Shown here: positions 45,350-57,486 of the stretch, one piece after another
Layout of the letters: the number at the start of each line of letters is the position of its first letter
Numbering within the stretch: position 1 is the first letter of the stretch
Assembly (NCBI GenBank): GCA_002633005.1
Contig: NMRA01000045.1
Location: 1 to 64,000 of the forward strand
DNA from: Phoronis australis
Taxonomy: Eukaryota; Phoronida; Phoronidae
Direction: 5' to 3'
Length of the DNA: 64,000 nt
Notes under the pieces: model-generated
The model's database searches: none
Told to the model about the DNA's origin: nothing
Seen by the model: only the letters and a program-made list of their open reading frames with translations
Made by a program: the position numbers and the translations under genes

Positions 45350-45517
45350 TTAAGGGGCAGTGCTGTAGTGGTAAGTAGGCGCCCAAAGCCCACCGTATCA
45401 CCTTGAGCACTGAACTTAACTTACGGTGCGTAGGCGCTACGTTCAAATGCCAAAAGGTGGTTGGCTACGCCTACGTGCGCCTAGCCCCAATACTGCACTG
45501 TAAAGGGGTCGGTCCTC
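45350..45517. mobile_element. MITE with ~27-bp imperfect terminal inverted repeats
   Basis: Left AAGGGGCAGTGCTGTAGTGG...TAGGCGC; right GCGCCTAGCCCCAATACTGC...AAAGGGG, which is the reverse complement with a few mismatches. Unit of ~168 bp with no coding capacity. It has no tRNA-like boxes I can recognise, so I class it as a MITE rather than a SINE. Confidence 0.6.
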
Positions 45518-45633
45518 TTAACATTAAAATAACCACGAAGTACTGCAAAGTAGAAATCCGTACGCCTTACATTTTATCTTCGGTCTGCAAAACACTAAAA
45601 CAACTAAACGCGCGCCAACCAAGCAATGTTGAA

Positions 45634-45638
<5 letters not shown>

Positions 45639-45702
<64 letters not shown>
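45639..45702. repeat. (GA)n microsatellite
   Basis: About 31 uninterrupted GA dinucleotides, near the 3' end of the LINE that follows on the minus strand. Confidence 0.98.
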
Positions 45703-45705
<3 letters not shown>

Positions 45706-45939
45706 CGCTTTTATTTACACTACATTATAATAATACATTGATTAAAATTTGATTTCAATTTGGAGGCCTTCTAAAGGTTATTGACCGCTAATAAGAAGGT
45801 CCCCTGCACAAAATAAACAAATTGAAATGCAAAAATCAGTAGGAATACTTAAGAAAACAGTGAATTAGTGCTGGAAACGACCGACACGCCAGGAACCAAG
45901 AAGTAAACTGGCACAGCTCAGGAGATTTTGAGAATACAA

Positions 45940-47520
45940 TTAGATACTGTTACACATGAAGCAATTGGAAATATGACAAACTGGATAGTAGTTGCTAATA
46001 ATAAAATTGGTTAAGAACCTGGAGAATGCTTGCAAAGAATGCGTTTTTATTTTATTTAGAGCAGAGACTGGTATTTCGTTGTTGTTTATAAGTCGAGGAA
46101 TCTGAAATCTAATACAGGCTCTTGATGACAATTTGTTGGACGGAGGAATTAAAATTTTGGGTTGTATTGTCGGTATAGCAGCTGAGTATTTATTCAGGTA
46201 TGTAGGAGTTTTAATGTGTCTGGTTGGTTTATATTGGATGGGTTTACTAAAGAAGTTGTTAGTGTAAAAATACTTAGGAAGCTGATTATTGAGGAATTTG
46301 TAGTAAAATTTTGCAGTTGAGATTTTAAATATGTCTTGAACTAGAGGGAGGCGAAGTTCCTTACATATGAGCAGAGAGTGAGCATTATAACTGGAATGTG
46401 ATATATTCCTAAGGATTCTTTTCTGGGCTGTCTGAAGTTTCTTAGTGTTGCCAAAACCCCAAGTTGCAATGCCATAGTTTAAATGTGGAAGGACAAGTGC
46501 ATTATATATCAACTTGAGAGCTGGAAGAGGAAGATAAGATTTCAATTTGTATAAGAGTCCACCGAGATTGTTAAGTTTGTTTGAGATGAGGTTAATGTGG
46601 GGGGACCATGAGAGGTTTTGTCAACAGTAATACCATAGACAGGAAAACTGTTCACATGACATGTTGTTTTTCTATTTATACAAATGGTGGGAATAATGCA
46701 TTTTTCAATTTTCTTTTGGGGTAGTGGAAGATCATTAATTTACTTTTTGATGTGTTAATTGAAAGTTTGTTCACGGAAAACCTGTCTGAAATAGATTTAA
46801 GGTTGTTGTTGATGGTAGCTGATTGCTGTAAAGTGTGTTGGGAAGATTCAGTCAGTTTGTAATGTGTGACGAGGCAAGTGTCATCAGCATAAAAAAGTGT
46901 GTCCATGGGAGAAGAAAACGAAAGATCATTTATGTAAACTAGGAAGAGAAGTGGGCCTAGGACAGAGCCTTGAGGAACTCCGGTAGATATTGGTAATCAA
47001 CTGGAAATTGTATCACTTAGTGAAACATATTGTGTGCGGTTTGAGAGATAACTTTTAAACAGTGTATATTCAACTCCAGTAATACCATAGTGATTTATCT
47101 TTTGCAAGAGCATTTGGTGGTATATTGTGTCGAAAGCTTTAGAGAGATCTAGAAAGATGACCAGTGGATTCATGTCATTATCAAGATGGGAGCAAATGCG
47201 GTCTAAAAGCAAGTTCTGTAGAGTGACATTTCCTGAAACCATATTGATGTTTATTAAGAATATCATTTTCATTTAGGAAAGTTGAAAGTTGAGTACGGAT
47301 ATTTTTTCTATAATTTTTGAGATTGTTGGAAGAATAGAAATGGGTTTATAATTGCTCGGGTGCTCTGGGTCCAAACCTTGTTGTTTAAAAACTGGGATCA
47401 CTTTAGCAATCTTTAGAGCATCTGGAAATATACCAGTGTGCAAGCACTGGTTGATGATGGTCGTGAGAGGTTCGCCTTTACAACATTCACTCAAAATGTC
47501 AACTGAATTTGCAGTGAGTA
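45940..47520 (-). mobile_element. CR1/Rex/Jockey-group LINE with reverse transcriptase, 5' truncated and frameshifted
   Basis: Minus strand, in order: FPDALKIAKVIPVFKQQG and NYKPISILPTISKIIEKI (RT entry), VIFLDLSKAFDTI (first catalytic Asp block), LFKSYLSNRTQYV, LFYADDTCLV (catalytic YADD) and KLSINTSKSKLM. The C-terminus is LIYNALVLPHLNYGIATWG with KKLQTAQKRILRNI. These are all core RT blocks of the jockey-superfamily LINEs. They fall in at least four frames separated by shifts near 47272, 46990 and 46600, so the copy is inactive. The RT catalytic residues themselves are kept, so it is a fairly young insertion. Confidence 0.9.
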
Positions 47521-48330
47521 ATTAGCTTAAAACGTTAATCTTGTAACCGACTCCAGGCGGGATCAACTGTTGACCTCTACTTAAAAGCAGGTCAACAGTT
47601 CACTGTTATACATACCACGTGCACCTTTTGAGTGACTTTATAGACCGATTTAGAAACCAAGAACATTTTCAAAATCGTCCTCTATCCCGAAACGAAACGA
47701 AATGCGTAATGAGGCTCAGCGTGGTATTTATACTCGCGCGAGTGCGTAGATGTGCGTGGGTATGTTTTGAAAATATCCTTAGTTTTCAGTATTTATTAAG
47801 CTGATACTGGAGACTGTGATGGATTGAATTCACCTATCACCATAGCTAATCTTCATGAACCAAATGCCAACACAGGAAATATAATGAACTCACTATAAGA
47901 GTGGTTCCGTAGCATCAGGACCCGTTGTATAAAAGTGATAACGTGGATAAACAATGACATAACATCATCGCGCGTCACGTTGTCATTGTTAAACATTTTT
48001 TGACGTTATGCAAAAACCAAACCTATCCAGCATTTTAAAGTTTGATGCAACCGATCCCATACGAGAGGCGCACCTTGTACAGTTTTATTCACGCTTTCAC
48101 AAATACTGTTCAATCGATAATTTTAGACAATGCTTTAAGGCTGGCTACTTGAGCTTAATTTGCTGCAATTACTCTGAGTCCAAGATAATAGGCCTGCAAT
48201 AAAACGGTTAAAAAAAGAACTTGCTGAACTACGATGACTGCAATCTCCGTCAGTTTGAGTGAAAAATCGGACAAATTTCCAATCTAATAGTTTGGCATCA
48301 TCTTTTTCAATCTAGGTCCGTTGTGGTTTT
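47521..48330. other. Gene-free stretch
   Basis: Short frames at 47619 and 48008 without features. CAACTGTTGACCT...AGGTCAACAGTT around 47568-47600 is a small inverted repeat. Confidence 0.4.
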
Positions 48331-48339
48331 TTTCAAAGT

Positions 48340-49232
48340 TCGTTATTCTCCTATGGACGTACACGTTGCTGCATGCAGACCAGCATGGTAAGTTAACGCT
48401 TGAAGAAACCCAGAGGGCAACCCGGGGAATCACAAATCTCTGAGAGAAGTTGCATCCGATTTATATGCGAGCAAGACTTTTGTGCAAACTATGGCGAAAA
48501 AAATGGAGCTAGAACCACAAAGAGATCAAGATGTTAGAAGGAAATGAAATAACTCGATGCCGATAGTTGCATGACCGCTATTCAGCCATCGATATGAAAA
48601 AAATATAATTTTCACTGATGGAAAGGACTTCACGCTTGGAATCGCTAAAAATCGCCAAAACGATCATGTTTATTGGAAGCAAAAACGAGAAATTCAGCCT
48701 CCTCGACTCTATCATGAGAATTTCAATTTTGCCAAAAAAATAAATTATGCTTTCCGCCGGAGTATATTTGGAAGGAAAAACAAATTTTCATTTTATTGAC
48801 CTTGATAGAGTCAAAGTCAACAGTCAACTCTACAGTACATGCAGTTATTGGATGAAAATCGTCTCCGGTTTGCTGGCCACTTTATTCTGGAAACAATTAC
48901 GCGGTTCAGCAAGATAGGGTTCCTTCACCCACGAGCTAGATAACCCAAGCAAATCTGGAGCTGGCTACACCAAAACTCACCAAACAGAATGAGAGCCCTC
49001 CGCTCAGTCCTGAATGCAATCCAATGGACTATGCCTTATGGGACTCTCTGAAGGTGAAAGTTTACCGGGGAATGAGAGACAAATTGACTGAGCAGGTGTT
49101 GAAAGACAGGATAATTATGTCACATGGGCGGAAATCTCTATGAAGAAATACGGAAAAGCACTTCTGGTTGGAAGAAACGGCTCCGCTCAGTCGTGGAGGA
49201 AGATGGAGACCGCATTGTGCATAGACTGAAAT
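48340..49232 (+). pseudogene. Tc1/mariner transposase, heavily degraded
   Basis: Plus-strand fragments in shifting frames follow Tc1/mariner order: KIIFTDGKDFTLGIAKNRQN and DHVYWK (first catalytic Asp within FTDxKDFT), then RLYHENFNF, a segment where the second Asp (QQDGAPAH-like) is no longer readable, then PLSPECNPMDYALWDSLK with the third acidic position. The end is RLRSVVEEDGDRIVHRL. Several stops and shifts kill the reading frame. The 3' neighbour (49396) is the start of duplicated block C. Confidence 0.8.
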
Positions 49233-50797
49233 AAGAGAGCTTCCCTTTAATATTTTATTTTTTGACCTGATGTTTTCAATTTGACAGTACCCACTATTTG
49301 ATATTTTGCACACATGTTGATGATATCCTAAAGTTTATCTGTAAGAAATTTTAAAAAATTCAGTTAACCCGTTGCTGAAATTTTTTTGTCAAACAATGGC
49401 GCAAACTGACCTCATTATATTCATTGACCACAAAAACATAGGTGCAAATATAGGAAAAATCTACATGTAGTGCTCTCAGAGGAAGTTATGAGCAGAAAGA
49501 GAATTTTAAATAATGACATCCTTTATTCGCATAAATTGTGCAAAATTATCATGCAACAACTTGTTAACTTATTTCATTGAATTCACTAAGGCCATTCCCA
49601 TTGGGAACGCTTGACTTTGGTTTTGAATCGACGTTAACAGCGCGAGTTAACGCCCGAGTGAAAAAGAGCTGGATTTAACAGCGAAGCGTCGACTTCACTT
49701 CAATGGGGAACATAACTTCGATGCCATCGGAGTTTTCGGCAGGGGTCACTGAGTTTCACAATAGCGGCGGTTAATTGTTGATACTTTGGTCTAATAATTA
49801 TTTTTTCGTCAGTATCAGTATTCTGTTTTGTATTTGTTGTATTCGTTATTAAAATTAACGTATAGTGTACGCACAACTAGTTCCCGCTATACGTTGTTCG
49901 GATCAACTGTTAACGTACTCAAGAATCAAGTTTTTTTAGTAATTATCATCTTCTACTATATCGGCATCGTTAACGTTCTACTTATCGTTAAGGGAGAGGT
50001 TCTTACCATTGTTGATGCAAAGTCAAGAACAGAAGGCATAATTTCGCTGAACTAGCTTCCTGAGTAATTCTGAAGCAGATGGCAACACTAGCCCTTAACT
50101 TCACGGAATTATCACATTTAATTGGATGCTCCAATAGTAGTGGAGGTACTGTATGGGAAAGGGCCTACTGTTCACATAAACATGGGTGCAAACATCAATA
50201 CATAGACCTGTGGTGCCTGATTCTGCAGCTATGAGCACTAGTAGGATTTTCATTAATGATCGCCTTAGTTTGCGTAATGTATGTAAATTCTCGAAATATC
50301 CGCCTCCAAAGTACCTCCACTAAATGAACTGGCCATAATTACATGGGCGAAAACATAAAAATAATTTACTTGGAGTGCTTGCTGAGGACGTTATCAAAAA
50401 AAAACACGATTTTTGCCTAACAGTGGCCTTAGTTTGCATATTTAAAAACCTCTTTAAGGCTGTTAAGATTACAACCCAGCTAAAACTTTTAAGAGAGGCA
50501 CATAGAGATGAATAATCCAGAAAACCTTGTGCTACCAATAATTTTTAGACAGAGAGAAAATAAAAATACTTAACCGGAAAAAAAAATAATTTTTAGACAG
50601 TATCCATTTCTTACACCAGGACTATATAGTGACTGTAATTCGGTGAACAGAGGAGATTGATCTTAGCTATAAGCTGTGTCTAGACAACCAGCAGTCCCAA
50701 CACAACTTTCTTCAGCAGGCCCGGATCGGATGACCGTAACCGTCTCTCTCCAATTTTGTCATTGAGATATCTCGGTTTTCCATTCTCATTTTTACAG

Positions 50798-51016
50798 TAT
50801 GGCGTGCCTAGCTACTCTGTAAACACTCAGAAAGAACTGTTGGCAGCATTAACCAAATTAACGTTTCCTGTTGTCATGAAGCCTCTGTGTGGAAGGGGTT
50901 CTATTGGCTGCAAGGTTCTCTACGACACGGACAACTGTTTAAATTTCTTTGGTGAGCTGGTCACTCGTATGGAATCTGGGACAGATGTGCTTGAAAAGGT
51001 GGCATACAGTCAGTCG
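50798..51016 (+). pseudogene. ATP-grasp ligase loop exon, copy C (open)
   Basis: 219 bp, same splice sites and phase as copy B. It reads YGVPSYSVNTQKELLAALTK and FPVVMKPLCGRGSIGC; the loop has Arg where B has Ser (GRGS vs GSGS). The exon itself is open, but its partner exon has a stop and no copies of the upstream exons lie between B and C. Hence it is a pseudogene or, less likely, an alternative 3' cassette of the gene at 27456-38767. Confidence 0.75.
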
Positions 51017-51031
51017 GTAAGATTTGATTTT

Positions 51032-52024
51032 TTTACGTCCACATATTTATATGTGGTCGCATACTGCCGTCATGTCTGTGTGGACGCCCGTCCGTCGTCC
51101 GGCGTCCGCAGCTGTATCTAAACTACTAAACCCTCCCAGGATTTTGATGAGAATTGACAGATGTGTTTCTATGAAGCTTACGACAGATAATTACGAATTT
51201 TGGACCTCTCCGACTACCGGTGTGCCCCCTAGTGGCAATTTATGCTTACCTCTGTATCTCCAGAGATCATCAACGGATTTTCGTAAAATTTAGCAGTTAC
51301 GCATCTACGGAATCGAGGTACTTTGCGCCACCTAGTGGCCATTTTTAATATTTTGGATTCTGTTTTATCGCGTCCGCCCTTCCATCACCCAACCCGTTCT
51401 AAATTAGGGATGATTTTGAAAATTGGCATATGTGTTCTTAATGTGAAGAGGGCGTCTGACGATGACTATCCGACGATTTCGACAACTGTGGCGCCTCCTA
51501 GTGGCAGTTTTGATTGTTGTTACCCTCATAGCTCCATCTCCTAAACGCTTTACAGGATCTTTATTGAATTTGTTGATGTATTTGTGTAAAGTTGACAAAA
51601 GAGGACGACGACTTTCAGACGGTTCGGACTACCGTTGTGCCCCCTAGAGGCAATTTTAGTTTTTTACGTTTACCTCTGTATCTTCAAAGGTCCTCAACGG
51701 ATTTTCATGAAATTTGACAGATAGGCATCAATTAGTGAGGTGACGCCTTCATCCGAATTCGAGGTTGTGTTATGTTTTTGAGCCCATAGCCTCCTAGTGG
51801 CAATTTTCATTCTTTTTTCGTCTTCCTCGGTTTTTCATAAGTTCCTTGACGGATTTTTAGGAAATTTGGTAAATAGCTTTGATGACAAATATCAGTTTTC
51901 GGACGGTTTTGACATATTTTGCGTCATTTAGCTGCCATTTTTATGATCCAAATAAACATCCCTTGAAGCACACCGTTTGCGGTGCATTCGTGGGCACATT
52001 TCAACGCTCCGCATTGCTCTTGTT
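51032..52024. mobile_element. Intronic Helitron-like element (block C)
   Basis: Shorter relative of 14294-15743 at the same intron position. It begins ACGTCCACATATTTATATG and ends with CACCGTTTGCGGTG and AACGCTCCGCATTGCTCTTG. The matching site in B has no insertion. Confidence 0.55.
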
Positions 52025-52489
52025 TGTGCTTTAGGGTGGTGATGATGGCGTTATTAGCAAACTCTCCTTGGCAACTGTAAAAAGGTAATTCGGTGTGAAC
52101 ACGTTTTGTTTCTCACTGGCATACATTCCTCTCAAACTGACTCCGATAACAAGTCACAAACGAACTTCCTGGTGGTTTAAAACGTTTAGAAGAATTTTAT
52201 TGAGAAATTTTTGCGTACATGTATGCAGCTCAGTGACCTCTTATTGGAAGTCCAGTATAAAAACTCAAAACAGGAAACTCGAAATTTGTTAGATGCTCCT
52301 AGTGGAGTAAGAGTCATGCCAATAGAAATGCCACGACTATTCTGATAATCTCACGAGACACGGCAACACGAATGCTCTCATGCGTCTTGCTCTAAACTAT
52401 CCAGATGTTAACCGAGGTACCTTTCTTCAATGCTACTACTTAGCGAATATCGACTCGCTAACTAAAGGTACTCTTTACGTATTTATCAG

Positions 52490-53188
52490 GTGCTTGTGAT
52501 GGAATACCTGAAAGGTGACAAATATTCAGTTGACGTGGTGATTTCCCGAGGAAAACTTGTTGGCGGCTTCATTCTTAAGAGAGGCCCTGCCCCACTACCG
52601 GATTTTTGGAACACTTCTGTCACCATTCTTGGTGACAATTCAGCAACGGTGGACGAAGAATTGGTTGAAACTTCCTATCAGTGCTCTCTAGTGGTCGGTC
52701 TTCGCCACGGGTTGTAAAACGTCGATTTTATCCGTGACAAAAGTAACGCCTCGCCAAGGTTAATCGAAATCAACCCACGTCCTTCAGGCAGTACTATGAG
52801 TTCATTACTTGAAGTAGCGTACGGCAATGATACTGGTGTCATCAATGCAAAGCTCTGCTGTGGCATAAATCTTTCTTCCGAAGAGTTAAAGATTGAGCCC
52901 AAAGCACACGTGGCTGCCTATTACTTCGATTTGCTTAGACGAACAGACAAGTTGAAAACAGCGTACGGTCATATGTTATCAAATGCTAAAGGCTATGATG
53001 TCAGGATGGCGAACCCAGGACCGAAAACTATGACAGAAATGATGTATGAAAAACCTACGTATCTAGATCCGGTTCTCATCGTGATGACGTCAGGCGAATC
53101 AAGACGTGGGGCGATCAATAAATTATGTCGATTTCTTGTTGATTCAAAATACTTCGACAGCATGGAAAAAGCATTTTTGCTGTTTTAA
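52490..53188 (+). pseudogene. ATP-grasp ligase terminal exon, copy C (one nonsense codon)
   Basis: Exactly the same length (699 bp) as the intact exon of B, with no indels changing frame. TAA at 52715-52717 replaces the Tyr codon of the GVYNVEF motif (GGTTGTAAAACG versus GGTGTACAACG), and the adjacent metal-binding Glu is also changed (NVDF). Beyond the stop the frame stays open to the end with PRLIEINPRPSG and the C-terminal region conserved. One clean stop in an otherwise collinear exon points to recent loss. Confidence 0.88.
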
Positions 53189-53424
53189 ATGAACAGATTG
53201 TTTCATGTGATCTTCTACAGAGTGAAAGCCTTGTACGTCATGTATGATGCGGAGTTCGTTTACCCACTGCTCTTTTATTTATGCATATGTTCGTATGAAA
53301 TTAAGCGCTTTAGTTTCCAAAAAAAAATCATTTATGATCTTCTTAAAATACAACTCGACAGGTAAAAATTTACTGATCGGCGACAGATTTTTTATGAAGC
53401 CAGTAAACTTTGAGCATTACGGCA

Positions 53425-53545
53425 GAGAGGAGTGACGGAGGGAGACGGTGAGCGTTATCGCAGAATGTAGGAGGGAGCGTTTGAAGGAGAGAGGGAGGGA
53501 GGGAGGACGGGAAAGGGGGAAGGGGGAAGGGGAGGGAAAGAGAAT
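53425..53545. repeat. GGGA-rich low-complexity patch
   Basis: GAGGGAGGGAGGACGGG-type repeat in the 3' flank; overlapping open frames on both strands are repeat translations. Confidence 0.9.
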
Positions 53546-53719
53546 ACAGCTAATCTGCTTATACATTTGCCAATGTAAGATCAGTATTGTAAGAACCATC
53601 ATTGCAACCACAGGACGAGATAATTTAGAATATGTAGGCAAGAGACCACGTTTTAGAGAGTAGATCTACAGCGTATACTGGAAAAAGAATTTTTTTATTT
53701 AACACCGTCGATTTTGAAA

Positions 53720-54300
53720 TTTTATTTCCTATTTCTTGAACGTGAGCATTCCATATCTTTATTGTATGGTTGCTTTTAAAAGTCAAGTATGCACTAGGAG
53801 GTCAGAGTCTTGTTCATTATTTTGATTGTTGGAACTTGACGGGGTTGATTTTATATCATTTGCAGGATAATGGATAATCACGTATGATAGTCTGTTTACA
53901 ATGAATCAGTCGTTTATTTCAGAGAACTTGGTATTGATATTGTCGTCGTGTAAGTTCTTGGAAAATTTGAATGGAGAGATGGTGCAAGTGTCAGCAGGAT
54001 AAAAAAGAAGGTCGAAGTTTGTACAAAAACAAAGGCAGAGTAACAAAAGAAGAAGGTGAAGGATAGCACTTTGAGGCACATCCTTTTTAATACATAGAGA
54101 AGAAGATTTGTTTTCAATAGAGACCGAATAGTTCCCATTTTGAAAATTGTTTTGGAACCAGTTTTACTGGGTTTTGTGAATTCCGTTGAGACTGTGCAAG
54201 ATTACTGCACGATCTATGGTATCGAAAGATTCGCCGATAAAGATTGAGCAAGGTGTATACTGAGAGTTGATATAGTAGGTAAAGTGCATGTATCTCAACT
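53720..54300 (-). mobile_element. CR1/Rex-like LINE fragment (block C)
   Basis: Third copy of the relic at 16330 and 39230, further decayed: only pieces of the RT blocks remain and the YADDT region is no longer readable in one frame. Confidence 0.65.
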
Positions 54301-54599
54301 GTAACTATTTAGATCTTATTAAGTCTTTGTTTTCATATACAGGTACAGTTTTTAATGTTTTCAATGAGTCTGGTATATATATAATGATTGCTTTATTATT
54401 ATTATTATAATTTGTAATTGGGTTGGAAACACTAAGACAGGTATTAATTAAATTGCCGTAAATAATTGTTTCTCATAATGATTATATATCTTCTTCGATG
54501 GCTCAATGGTAAAGGGAGGATGGACTGGTGATGTTAAACACATACAAAAGAACAATGTTGATGTTGTATCAAATCTATCTGCTGTTTCTTTTGTGTTTT

Positions 54600-56011
54600 C
54601 GAATATTCAGGCTCGTAGCCAGCATTGCGCGAGGGGTGGTTGGAATTTCTTCAGAAGTGGACCTTTGATATTTTGCAAACATCGACACTGGAGTTTTAGG
54701 TAAGCCCTTGACGCAGCTTATTTATGGGGAAGGGAATCTGTATGCACGACAATGATGGCTGTCAGCTCTATGTTCCTGAAATGAGACGGAATTCCTAATC
54801 CAGAAATGCGGATGCCGTGACGGTTGCTCGCAAAGAACGGGACTCAAATTCGGATGCAATGATGTCCCACAAGTAGAACGTTCACGCGTTACCTCCTGTC
54901 AAACTTTCAACTCAGGTGTGTTCAAATGAGTGATTACACCTCATTACATGGTCCGATGGCAATATTTGGTCGGAGAATGACTTCACGTAATTTTTGAACT
55001 GGTTGTATTTTTTCGTGTTACTTAAGTAGCTTACATCGCTGGAAATGGGTTCTCTACTCCGAAGCTTTACTACTCTGAAAGTATCTAAAATTTCGGACTC
55101 GGTTGTAATTTTTTTACTTTTACATGCAAAAATAAACGACATTTTGGTTATTAGATGCAGCTATACCGAAAACAAGGCCTGGGTAATAAATCACTTTTTT
55201 CGATTTCCAGCGCATGCGAAATTGTCCGCATGTCTTAGGAATATGGAAAAATGAGTACGTACTTGCATTTCTAAAAGAATACGAAGAAGGAATATTAATG
55301 AATTATCAACCCGCATACATTCATCTAATCCATGTCAAGATCGCATCACTTCCAAGCGCGACTGAAAAGGTTTGGGCCACTGCGGCGCCTCAACCTCACC
55401 CACCGAAACTACTCGCCGCACGGCCGGTTCGAAACTAAATGTAGTCAGTTTGCTACTCTGTTGCTGTCAGTGCTATTGAATAAGCCTGGCTAAGTCTAAG
55501 ATATGGCCAAGTTGTTGTAACTACTGCCTTTTAGAAATGTAGACGTATCCTGCTATCATCTGGTAATGGTTTAATAAGTCGTGTTTGTTTATGACTGCTG
55601 GTGTTGAGTAGTTATTGTCTCTAGCCGTGACTGTACTTTTTGTTCGCCCATATGTGAACGCAAAAATCTCATCAAGTTCAGACAGTGAAAATTCTTTTTT
55701 TTACCGTTCTTTTTAAAAGCTCGTCCAATTTTGAAGAAACTCCGAACTATGCCGATTAAGTAAAATGTGGAATATTTCGTGTGTGACAAGCAACGGATCC
55801 TAGAATAACACGTAAGGGAGCCCAGTGTGACCGGCAAGCGATCCGGGTATCACAACCAAGGGATCCCAGAGTGACAAGCAAGGGGTCTCGGTGTGACAAG
55901 CAAGGGATCTTGGTGTGACAAGCAAAGGATCTTGGTGTGACACGCAAGGGACCCGAGTGTGACCAATCTGGGGTCCTAGCAAGGGATCCTAGTGTAACAA
56001 GCAAGGGATCT
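54600..56011. repeat. Duplicated block C, middle part with minisatellites
   Basis: Matches 17330-17720 and, past the empty Kolobok site (TTAA near 55022), 19389-20380. It holds a short CCGAAG/ACTACT repeat (55055-55080) and the 22-bp GTGTGACAAGCAAGGGATCT array at 55790-56010. No gene is recognised. Confidence 0.85.
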
Positions 56012-56239
56012 AAGTCGCGTGATTTTCGGACGGCCCGCCATTTTCAACCAAGAATAAATATTTCCGAAATGAGTTTTTCATAGTCCACGAAATTCGTACA
56101 AAGTCCAAAAACTATTTTTCAAAGATTCTCGAATTTCGGACATTGCCATAAACGCCGAATTTTGTCAGCGACTTTCGGACAAAGAAAATTTTAGAAACGC
56201 TTATTTGGTATCGCAGCAACTCCCGTGTCACTAAAGCGT

Positions 56240-57225
56240 TCAACGGATCTCTATCAGGCTTGAATCCGAGAATCGGTGTAACGGGCTTTGACGGTAATTT
56301 TTACCTTGTCTTGACGATATCACGACCGTTACTCGATTGCCTTGCATTTCGCTTGTGTTTGGCGCTTTAGCTATGAAAAGAATCACCGAGTCCCTTATGA
56401 CGAAAATTTCTGATGAAAATACAAATAGGAAATACAACGAAGGCTGCAACTTTTCGTTGTAGCGTAACATGTGCTCTGGTTTAAATAGACCGTGCTGTTC
56501 GACCTCCGACTGTGACATTGAACTTGCACGTCTGACATCAACTTGCTTTTTACGAAACGTTTTTATTTTTAAAACGTCCTGCACTTTGCAAATGCCCTTG
56601 TCAATGGCTAAAATCTCCCGACGACGTGTCCGGATTTTATCCTTGACGCGATGAGAAATATTTTTTGTTTAGGCCCCATACAGAATAAGCCACAGACAAG
56701 TCTGTCCGTGGGATATCGAGCGTTTAAAGTAGTGTAGATAGTGAACAGCAGCAGCCGAATGAGACGTAGCCAAAGTAAAGCTGGTTACAAAGCAAAGATA
56801 ATTAAGTCGTACACCGCGTGAGCCCAACCTACGGAGGCTGCGTCGTGCACGGAAGGTTTTCATGCTTCCGTTCCTCTATCTTCAGTCGACTAAATATCGT
56901 CGGACAATAAGTTATGCTGCCACTTACCTGCATCCCGGCGAATGATTGAAATTTTGTGCAGCCGTTCTGGGCTTTTAATAATTTTGAATGGGACAGTTAG
57001 CAAGGAATGAGTCACCACTGACTTCATACAACATTCAGTGCTTCTGACAACGCAATTTTTGGGTTGAAACGAAAAATTTTCATTAAAAATCTGTATGCAG
57101 TTCAAACGTCTTTCGTTTTTCTGTGTCTTCTTGGTAGTGCTCATTCGTGTAATGTGTTTAGCAGTCAAGGCCCAGCAATCAGAACGGCGCGCGGCGCACA
57201 CCCATTTGTTACAGAGACATTGCAT
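56240..57225 (-). CDS. Unidentified two-exon candidate inside the 4.4-kb element (possible THAP remnant)
   Basis: On the minus strand an open frame ends at a consensus donor (GATGCAG|GTAAGTG, last exon base 56928). It reads NCVVRSTECC, then LLTVPFKIIKSPERLHKI and SIIRRDAG. The 'P...PER..K...IRR' part resembles the middle of a THAP finger, but the cysteine spacing is poor. A second open stretch downstream (about 56660-56240) reads RRREILAIDKGICKVQDVLK and VDVRRASSMSQSEVEQHGLF, charged and protein-like but unrecognised. It could be a fragment of an element-encoded protein or chance. The plus-strand frames here are less convincing. Confidence 0.28.
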
Positions 57226-57486
57226 CCCTGCGCTATATTGTGTAAGTGCCTGTACTATAAACAGATATCAAAAACTAATGTACATCCACGTAACCACGCT
57301 TCACTACCCTTACAAATTCTCTGTAGCCCTCTGATAGGCATCGCAGATGCAAGAATCTCGCTAAAGAAGCTAGTGTGATCGTGTGCCTCGCTTCCAATAC
57401 CTGACCATACGTCTCAGTCCTCAGTCTAGCGTGCTCGTGAAATTCTCACCCTAGCGCCCCTGGACGAAGACTAGGGTAGAGTTCAT

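Larger units (their letters stand above)
49396..54980. repeat. Duplicated block C, left part
   Basis: Third copy of the block; the match begins at AAACTGACCTCATTATATTC (equivalent to ~12775 in A). It contains both ATP-grasp exons, the intronic element and the LINE relic. Its left boundary abuts the dead Tc1/mariner element. Confidence 0.9.

Noticed and set aside
45350-45517. tRNA-derived SINE or tRNA gene
   Set aside because: No convincing A and B boxes or cloverleaf; the inverted ends indicate a MITE instead.
45403-45741. 112-codon frame ending in an Arg-Glu repeat
   Set aside because: Runs through a MITE and the (GA)n microsatellite.
53417-53663. Arg/Gly/Glu and Pro/Ser/Leu frames on both strands
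   Set aside because: Translations of the GGGA-rich low-complexity patch.
57095-57334. Apparent signal-peptide protein on the plus strand in the 4.4-kb element
   Set aside because: It is antisense to a minus-strand frame with a consensus donor, and has no cysteine pattern or splice support; hydrophobic start alone is not evidence.
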